A stretch of DNA of 11,144 nucleotides, from contig JABUEZ010000043.1 in assembly GCA_013314795.1 (NCBI GenBank), forward strand, positions 1 through 11,144, in the 5' to 3' direction. The stretch is from Candidatus Profundicultor aquiphilus (GTDB lineage: Bacteria; Atribacterota; Atribacteria; Atribacterales; Caldatribacteriaceae). Shown here in pieces: positions 6,725 through 11,144 of this stretch (positions are counted from its first letter, which is position 1; every line of letters starts with the position of its first letter). Below the pieces are notes generated by a model that was given only the letters and a program-made list of their open reading frames with translations, was not told where the DNA came from and did not search any database. The position numbers and the translations under genes were made by a program.

Positions 6725-8158
6725 TCATGTTTTTTCTTCCGTAAGTTCTGCACAAACGCGGTTTTTTCCCATTCGTTTGGCTTGGTAGAGGCAGCGGTCT
6801 GCTCTTTCTATCAGAGAGTTGGTCGAATCGTCGATGTAAGCTGATGCCACTCCCAGACTTACAGTAATATTCCGATATGGGAACGTATCAAATTCTATGG
6901 CTTTTCTTATTTTTTCGGCAACCATGGTCGCGTCCTCCTTCCCAGTTCCAGGAAGGATAACCATAAACTCTTCTCCTCCATAGCGTCCGATAAAATCGGC
7001 ATGCCTTATCGATCTTTTAATGATTTCCGCTATCTTTTTCAGGACGATATCTCCGAATAGATGGCCATACGTGTCGTTATAGGATTTGAAATCATCGACA
7101 TCCAGGAAAACAACGGACAAAGGAGTAATGTATTTCCTGGCCTTTTCAAGCTCCTGGCTCAGGATACCGAGCAGCACCCGCTTGTTGTATGCACCCGTCA
7201 AAAAATCTGTCTGTGCTTCTCTTTCGAGTTGATTCACCAGCCTCGCATTCGCCAGGGCTATGGCCGCAAAATTTGCATAAATCTGGAAACTCCTGCTGTT
7301 GACATCGATAGTGGTAGAATTTGGAGAGAAAATTATAACCAATAGACCAACGGCACCCAGGAAGGAGTATAAAGGATAAACCACGAATTTACTGCTTGGA
7401 TCTACCTTTAAATTATTTATTCCCTGCAAGGATTTCGCTCTTTCTATACCCAATATCAATGGCTCACCCTTTGCAAAAACCTCACCAACCAAGGGACTAT
7501 CGATGGACCACTCATTTCCTATTACAAGGTTCCTTTGTTCCCCAGTGGCCTGTTCCAGCCTGACTTTATCACCTTCGGAAAGGCCGAGGATAACCATGTC
7601 AGCATTGTATAAAATGATCAACGAGTTTGTTATAAGCTCCACAACCTTGTTTAGTTCCATAGTGGAGGTTAGGAGGTTGCTGATTTCGTAAATACTGTTC
7701 AACTCGAGTCGCTGTAACCCAAGCACGGTTTTCTCAATGATTGACTTGAGAACTTCATTTACAGTGTGATAAATTCGACTCGCTCGCTGGACGACATGGC
7801 TTTCTGCGTTGCCGATCTGATCACCAGAATCCAGAAAGTTGATGGTCAGGTAACCAAGTTTTTGAGTGTACGACCCCAGGCTACAGATATACAGCCTGCA
7901 ACCGTGGGGGCAGGTAAATATTTTTCCTTTATTCTTTGCAGCTTCAAATACACTTTGATAGAAGCCTGTGCAGCTTTCGTCGCGTACCGTTTTCCCTTTA
8001 TTTATCTTCTGGCATACTTCAATATCCTGACTAAAATTGGAAAAAATGTTACCGTTGGTATCGAATATATAGATGTTTGCGTTACTAACCTTTGCAATAG
8101 CATCCTGAAAGTCCTGCCAGTATTTCAGCGGAATATTTAGCAGAATCCCGGATGCCAT
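6725..8158 (-). CDS. PocR-GAF-GGDEF diguanylate cyclase
   Basis: A 477-residue cytoplasmic sensor that would make cyclic di-GMP from two GTP. Residues 1-115 resemble a PocR sensory domain, with a cysteine cluster (C49, C63, and C83/C87 in CPHGC, C92) typical of a ligand or metal/redox site. Residues about 155-305 form a GAF domain. Residues about 312-470 form the GGDEF catalytic domain with Asp353 in FLDVDDFK, the active-site loop GGEEF (394-398), and an inhibitory-site motif RHAD (385-388) five residues before it. The enzyme is therefore predicted active and product-inhibited. No transmembrane segment is visible. It is the last gene of the KaiC-like operon: start 12 bases after the preceding stop, with AAGGTGAGG 10 bases upstream. 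What the PocR domain binds is not known from sequence. Confidence 0.94.
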   Translation of the reverse strand: MASGILLNIPLKYWQDFQDAIAKVSNANIYIFDTNGNIFSNFSQDIEVCQKINKGKTVRDESCTGFYQSVFEAAKNKGKIFTCPHGCRLYICSLGSYTQKLGYLTINFLDSGDQIGNAESHVVQRASRIYHTVNEVLKSIIEKTVLGLQRLELNSIYEISNLLTSTMELNKVVELITNSLIILYNADMVILGLSEGDKVRLEQATGEQRNLVIGNEWSIDSPLVGEVFAKGEPLILGIERAKSLQGINNLKVDPSSKFVVYPLYSFLGAVGLLVIIFSPNSTTIDVNSRSFQIYANFAAIALANARLVNQLEREAQTDFLTGAYNKRVLLGILSQELEKARKYITPLSVVFLDVDDFKSYNDTYGHLFGDIVLKKIAEIIKRSIRHADFIGRYGGEEFMVILPGTGKEDATMVAEKIRKAIEFDTFPYRNITVSLGVASAYIDDSTNSLIERADRCLYQAKRMGKNRVCAELTEEKT

Positions 8159-8170
8159 TTTATACCGACC

Positions 8171-8611
8171 TCACCTTAACATATCCTGAACATCGAGTTT
8201 TTCCATAATCTCTATTCCACTGGCGGTAATTTCGTATTCTCGAAGGTCTCTGCTGTGATTGGTTCCTCGAGCCTTAAGGATGCTAAGGGCCTTCTTTATG
8301 GTAGAATTTCTCTCAACATATCTCAGGATGATTATGTTATCCGCCAGAAGTGAGGTTTTTGTTCTAGTTACCACTACTGGTGAAAACAGATCTTCGGTGA
8401 GCACTGTAAACACGGCGGTGATGCTTCTTACCTTTAACATTTGCACCAGTGCCCAGAGATAATCCTTATATTTTTGCAGATCAGTCACACTATCTTCAAA
8501 GGACGAAATACTGTCGATAACCAATCTTTTGATCCCCTTTTCGCTTACCATCTTCATGATTTCGAATATGTGTTTGTCTACGTCCAGTTCTACCGGGGAA
8601 ACAAACTCCAC
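8171..8611 (-). CDS. C-terminal fragment of the KaiC-like ATPase (downstream of an in-frame stop)
   Basis: This is the second part of one KaiC-like gene, in the same frame as the upstream ORF (8648-9574). Homology actually continues up to the stop codon: codons 8647-8612 read NLDEHLEKGLLD, a normal KaiC stretch. Coordinates here use the GTG at 8611, which has AAAGGA about 9 bases upstream and could allow reinitiation. The fragment carries the second domain's Walker B (RLVIDS, residues 29-34), VLTE, and TSLLADNIIILRYVE. By hand alignment Ser87 matches the Ser431 phosphosite of cyanobacterial KaiC, while the Thr432 position is Leu88. It ends with ILKARGTNHS and EYEITASGIEI, standard for the family. 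Alone it lacks the ATP-binding P-loop and could not be an ATPase. Confidence 0.8.
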   Translation of the reverse strand: MEFVSPVELDVDKHIFEIMKMVSEKGIKRLVIDSISSFEDSVTDLQKYKDYLWALVQMLKVRSITAVFTVLTEDLFSPVVVTRTKTSLLADNIIILRYVERNSTIKKALSILKARGTNHSRDLREYEITASGIEIMEKLDVQDMLR

Positions 8612-8647
8612 ATCAAGCAGTCCTTTTTCCAGATGCTCATCCAGATT

Positions 8648-8650
8648 CTA
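8648..8650 (-). other. In-frame TAG splitting the KaiC-like gene
   Basis: On the minus strand the coding sequence runs ...AAC TAG AAT CTG..., that is ...RNAYQLN, stop, NLDEHLEKG..., with no frame change. KaiC-family proteins commonly have Trp or another residue here (for example ...GWDLE...). TGG to TAG is one base change. Everything on both sides is intact, so this is a single, apparently recent, nonsense change or a base-call error. TAG is used as a normal terminator in two other genes of the window (3561-3563 and 6647-6649), which argues against genome-wide reassignment. Confidence 0.9.
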
Positions 8651-9574
8651 GTTAAGCTGGTATGCATTCCGTCTAAGCTGCTCCAGAGGTTCTTCAAAAG
8701 AAAGATACAGGCCTTTTTCGCCCTTCCCGGCTCCCTCAAGTAAGAACTTGAGGGCAAAGGTGGTTTTCCCAGTACCTGTACCTCCAGAGATTAAAGTAAC
8801 TGTACCTTCCTGTAATCCACCGCCTAACATCTCATCCAGACCTTTGACCCCAAAAGACCGCCTTTCTGAAGTAGTTTCGTATTTTAGCGTTTCAGTGTCT
8901 GGCTTCATTCTTGGGTAGATCTCTATCCCTGCTGGAGTGATTTCAAATAGGTGTTCTCCCTGAGCGAAGCTTGTACCTCTCATTTTCAGGATACGCAGAT
9001 ATCTCTTTTGAAATCTTTTCTCTTCCTGTCCGTAGAGATAAAAAATCCCATCGGCGATGGCAAACTCGCTTAAAGTGTTCGTCTCTCCCTCCTGGTATTC
9101 ACCGACAAGAAACACTGTGACTTCCCATATCGATAGCGATGCAGCCAGATCAAAGACGAACGTCTTGAATCCTTTTTCATCGTTAAACATGTCTCGGATA
9201 GCCTTAAAACTGTCTATTACCAGGATGCTGGGTCTACGTTTTCGAATCATCTCTGTGATGCAGTTCAAAACCTGATCGGCTCCTCGTTTCCGGATCACCA
9301 GTCCTAAGTCTTCGTAAATAAAACTCTCACCTATCAAGTCATCGGAAAAAAAGGCGAACTCCTGAAGATGCCTTACCAGTTTAAGCTGAGATTCTGCTAT
9401 GGTGGTCAAATACAGGCATTTGAACCCATTTTTGACATTATTGAAAACAATATTCTGGACAAAGATTGTTTTTCCGCTACCCGGACTTCCCGAGATAACG
9501 TTCAACGAATAAAGGGGTATCCCACCGTGAAGAATCTCGTCGAGATTTTTAATCCCGGTCTTTATTCTTTCCAT
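8648..9574 (-). CDS. KaiC-like RecA-fold ATPase, N-terminal 308 residues (truncated by an in-frame TAG)
   Basis: The first domain (about 1-225) is complete: Walker A GSPGSGKT (29-36), Walker B ILVIDS (117-122), and the domain-closing ILKMRGTSF and EITPAGIEI. The second domain begins at about 240 with Walker A GGTGTGKTT (264-272) and the catalytic FEEP (Glu294-Glu295), then stops at TAG. Without readthrough the product lacks the second Walker B. Full length would be 467 positions (9574-8171), normal for bacterial and archaeal KaiC homologues. The first domain has TTIAES (57-62) instead of a paired Glu-Glu, so its ATP hydrolysis may be weak. It starts 12 bases after the stop of the 115-residue gene, with AGGTGA 6-7 bases upstream. 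No kaiA or kaiB is present, so a circadian role should not be assumed; KaiC-like proteins usually act as ATP-driven signalling switches. Confidence 0.88.
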   Translation of the reverse strand: MERIKTGIKNLDEILHGGIPLYSLNVISGSPGSGKTIFVQNIVFNNVKNGFKCLYLTTIAESQLKLVRHLQEFAFFSDDLIGESFIYEDLGLVIRKRGADQVLNCITEMIRKRRPSILVIDSFKAIRDMFNDEKGFKTFVFDLAASLSIWEVTVFLVGEYQEGETNTLSEFAIADGIFYLYGQEEKRFQKRYLRILKMRGTSFAQGEHLFEITPAGIEIYPRMKPDTETLKYETTSERRSFGVKGLDEMLGGGLQEGTVTLISGGTGTGKTTFALKFLLEGAGKGEKGLYLSFEEPLEQLRRNAYQLN

Positions 9575-9586
9575 TTATTTTCACCT

Positions 9587-9934
9587 TCATTCTTCTTTAA
9601 TAGTTTCTTCTTTTATTTTTTCCATTATTCTTTCTGCTTTCTCGCTACCGATTAGCTTGGCCAAGACTTCTACATACTTCGTGATAAATTTCATAAACAT
9701 GTCATCGACCGGAAAATTGGGTTCTTCCTGGAGAACTTGAGCAACTTCTTCGCACGATATCCCCTTTTCGTCCCACTTTACCAACTCTATTTCCCGATAC
9801 TCTGTGGCAACGTCAAATACCACTCTTTCCATTAACAACTGCACGGAAAAAAGGCCGAGATATTTTACCGAAGAAGACCATACTTCATTTAGGAATCTTT
9901 CATAGCGGGCAATTTTTTCTGCTAAATCTGACAA
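9587..9934 (-). CDS. 115-residue helical protein, first gene of the KaiC-like operon; function unknown
   Basis: I do not recognise a named family. The protein is soluble, charged and mostly helical by composition. An N-terminal helix pair (about residues 3-38) is followed by a short beta-like segment (about 38-54, ...VATEYREIELVKWDEKG), a possible helix (60-70), and a long helical region (77-113) ending in a Lys/Glu-rich tail. The start is TTG at 9934, chosen because GGGGGAGGG lies 6 bases upstream and no ATG is available near it. The stop codon is 12 bases before the KaiC-like start, and the KaiC ribosome-binding site abuts the stop, so the two are probably co-translated. The tight linkage suggests a KaiC partner or regulator; this is inference from position only. 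Confidence 0.8.
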   Translation of the reverse strand: MSDLAEKIARYERFLNEVWSSSVKYLGLFSVQLLMERVVFDVATEYREIELVKWDEKGISCEEVAQVLQEEPNFPVDDMFMKFITKYVEVLAKLIGSEKAERIMEKIKEETIKEE

Positions 9935-9972
9935 AGTTATCCCTCCCCCTTGATCCTTTGCTAAACTCGACT

Positions 9973-10004
9973 ATCTGCGTGTCAGATTTTCGACCATTGT
10001 AGCA
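9973..10004 (-). promoter_or_regulatory. Candidate extended -10 promoter and small inverted repeat of the KaiC-like operon
   Basis: On the minus strand TGC-TACAAT (10004-9996) matches an extended -10 element. I see no good -35 box at the expected distance (AATAAT with 17 bases). The predicted start near 9989 falls beside a perfect inverted repeat ATCTG, 5 bases, CAGAT (9973-9987), which could be an operator or a short 5' hairpin. A second TATACAAT-like -10 lies at 10022-10029, also without a clear -35. Which one is used cannot be told. Confidence 0.42.
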
Positions 10005-10126
10005 AATTTTTCACCTTAATTATTGTATACCTATCGTTTCTTTTTTAGAAGAATCTATTTTTCACATTCTCCTTCTTGCACTCCAGAACTCAAGAGGCCT
10101 CAGAGCAGGAACATTGAATGAAAACT

Positions 10127-11035
10127 TCACGTAGACTGGAGCATTCTTCGAATGCTTTTTTGTGCCTTTGGAATGATTTCTTCCGGTAGCTCAATTTGGT
10201 ATTCCATCCTTTCCAGACTTAACACAATTTTTTCCAGAGTAATCTTTTTCATGTCGGCACATACTGCATTCTCACTTACGGGATAAAAGTGTTTTGCTGG
10301 ATTTTCCTTTTTCAGGCGATGCAGAATTCCCACTTCGGTTCCCACAATAAAGGTAGAAACCGGAGAATTCTTCACATATTGGCACATCCCTTCAGTGGAA
10401 AGGACATGATCCGCGAGTGCTATGACTTCCTGACAGCACTCAGGATGAACAAGGACAAGGGCTTGAGGATAATGCTTTTTCGCTTCTTCTATGTGTTCTG
10501 GTGTGATATCGACGTGAACCGGACAGTATCCCGGCCAGATGATGAAATCTCTTCCTGTTTGGGAGGCAACATACCGGGCAAGGTGTTGATCCGGGACAAA
10601 AATAATTTCTGCAACCGATTTTAAACTTTCTCCTACAATTTTTACGGCATTTGCTGAAGTACAGCAATAATCGCATTCAGCCTTCACTGCTGCCGAGGTA
10701 TTAACGTAGCATAGACTTACCGCCTGCGGGTGAAGACGTTTAAGTTCTCTCAGTTGTGGTGCGGTAATCATGTCAGCCATTGGGCATCCGGCTTCCTTGT
10801 CAGGAAGCAAGACCACTTTCTGAGGAGAAAGGATTTTGGCCGTTTCCGCCATAAAGAACACACCACAGAATACAATGATTTTTGCCTCGGTTTGGCTTGC
10901 GGCAATACTCAGGCCCAGTGAATCTCCTACGAAATCAGCCACATCCTGCACTTCTGGTAACTGGTAATTGTGAGCAAGAATCAGCGCTTTCTTTTCCTGC
11001 TTGAGCTTGAGGATATCTCTTTTGAGATTGTCCAT
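10127..11035 (-). CDS. nadA: Quinolinate synthase A
   Basis: A 302-residue cytoplasmic [4Fe-4S] enzyme that condenses iminoaspartate with dihydroxyacetone phosphate to quinolinate, the first committed precursor of NAD. The cluster ligands are visible as Cys84 (EAGCPMAD), Cys171 (WPGYCPVH) and Cys259 (NAVCADM), matching the three-cysteine pattern of the compact thermophile-type NadA. AHNYQ (21-25), VNTSAAVKAECDYCCTSANA (111-130) and VHPEC (196-200) are the other family signatures. Length is typical of the short NadA class. ATG at 11035 is supported by GGGGAGGA about 11 bases upstream. The gene starts 19 bases after mnmA and is probably co-transcribed with it. nadB and nadC are not in the window. 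The Fe-S cluster is oxygen-labile, consistent with an anaerobe. Confidence 0.97.
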   Translation of the reverse strand: MDNLKRDILKLKQEKKALILAHNYQLPEVQDVADFVGDSLGLSIAASQTEAKIIVFCGVFFMAETAKILSPQKVVLLPDKEAGCPMADMITAPQLRELKRLHPQAVSLCYVNTSAAVKAECDYCCTSANAVKIVGESLKSVAEIIFVPDQHLARYVASQTGRDFIIWPGYCPVHVDITPEHIEEAKKHYPQALVLVHPECCQEVIALADHVLSTEGMCQYVKNSPVSTFIVGTEVGILHRLKKENPAKHFYPVSENAVCADMKKITLEKIVLSLERMEYQIELPEEIIPKAQKSIRRMLQST

Positions 11036-11054
11036 GTTCCTGCACTTCCTCCCC

Positions 11055-11144
11055 TTATTTCAATACGCTTTCAATAATTCCTCCACCCAGAACCGTATCG
11101 TTGCTGTAGAAAACCACCGATTGTCCAGGGGTAACCATTTCCAC
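11055..11144 (-). CDS. mnmA: tRNA 2-thiouridylase MnmA, last 29 codons (partial, runs off the right edge)
   Basis: On the minus strand the frame entering at 11144 encodes VTPGQSVVFY (residues 4-13 of the visible part), then a stretch ending LGGGIIESVLK and a TAA stop at 11055-11057. The motif P-G-Q-x-x-V-F-Y followed by V-L-G-G-G-I-I is the C-terminal beta-barrel signature of MnmA (TrmU), which thiolates U34 of tRNA Lys, Glu and Gln. The catalytic cysteines and P-loop lie outside the window. It is the upstream neighbour of nadA, 19 bases away, on the same strand. Confidence 0.88.
   Translation of the reverse strand: MEMVTPGQSVVFYSNDTVLGGGIIESVLK

Noticed and set aside
8648..8650. Pyrrolysine or general TAG reassignment
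   Set aside because: TAG ends two other complete genes here at family-typical lengths, the family does not use pyrrolysine, and Trp-to-stop by one base change is simpler.
8171..9574. Circadian clock locus
   Set aside because: No kaiA or kaiB, the first domain lacks the Glu pair, and one of the two phosphosites is Leu; KaiC-like signalling ATPase is the safer call.
10041..10085. Very short reading frame (GTG, six codons) behind AGAAGGAG between nadA and the KaiC-like operon
   Set aside because: Six codons with no attenuator structure or codon signature; expected by chance in AT-rich intergenic DNA.

Overview
The window looks like a chromosomal segment from a deep-branching, probably anaerobic bacterium. 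Ribosome-binding sites are strong and purine-rich, promoters are sigma70-like with classic -35/-10 boxes, and TTG starts are used in at least two genes. Gene content combines a Cache-type chemoreceptor, a PocR-type sensor, a two-domain KaiC-like ATPase and the oxygen-sensitive Fe-S enzyme NadA. This is reminiscent of thermophilic or candidate-phylum lineages such as Atribacterota or Thermotogota, but there is no marker gene here, so the assignment is a guess.

Layout. The left edge (1-29) holds the 5' half of a tRNA gene on the minus strand, with a near-consensus promoter just upstream. Next, also on the minus strand, come a methyl-accepting chemotaxis protein (89-2191, start corrected from the longest possible ORF) and a NagD-like HAD phosphatase (2334-3101). 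Each has its own recognisable promoter. A small lipoprotein gene (3244-3564, plus) runs divergently from the phosphatase and converges on an alpha/beta hydrolase gene (3561-4574, minus), with the stop codons overlapping. Divergent from the hydrolase is a methyltransferase / D-Ala-D-Ala-ligase-like ATP-grasp fusion (4718-6649, plus).

The right half is a leftward three-gene signalling operon. It encodes a 115-residue helical protein of unknown function (9587-9934), a two-domain KaiC-like RecA-fold ATPase (9574 down to 8171) and a PocR-GAF-GGDEF diguanylate cyclase (6725-8158). The two intergenic gaps are both 12 bases. The KaiC-like gene is interrupted by a single in-frame TAG at 8648-8650, where related proteins usually have Trp (TGG). 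It therefore reads as two ORFs in the same frame. This is the most notable feature of the window: a nonsense mutation, a sequencing error, or a split or readthrough gene. The right edge holds nadA (10127-11035) and, 19 bases upstream of it, the last 29 codons of mnmA.

How the genes may work together. The KaiC operon would couple a small-molecule sensor (PocR) and c-di-GMP synthesis to an ATP-driven KaiC-like switch, with the 115-residue protein as a candidate partner. The chemoreceptor adds a second sensory output, but it has no adjacent che genes. The remaining genes look like unlinked metabolic or tRNA-modification functions. No mobile element, CRISPR array, integrase or rRNA is visible, and no gene-free stretch exceeds 300 bases. 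The longest is 9935-10126, which holds candidate promoter elements for the KaiC operon.
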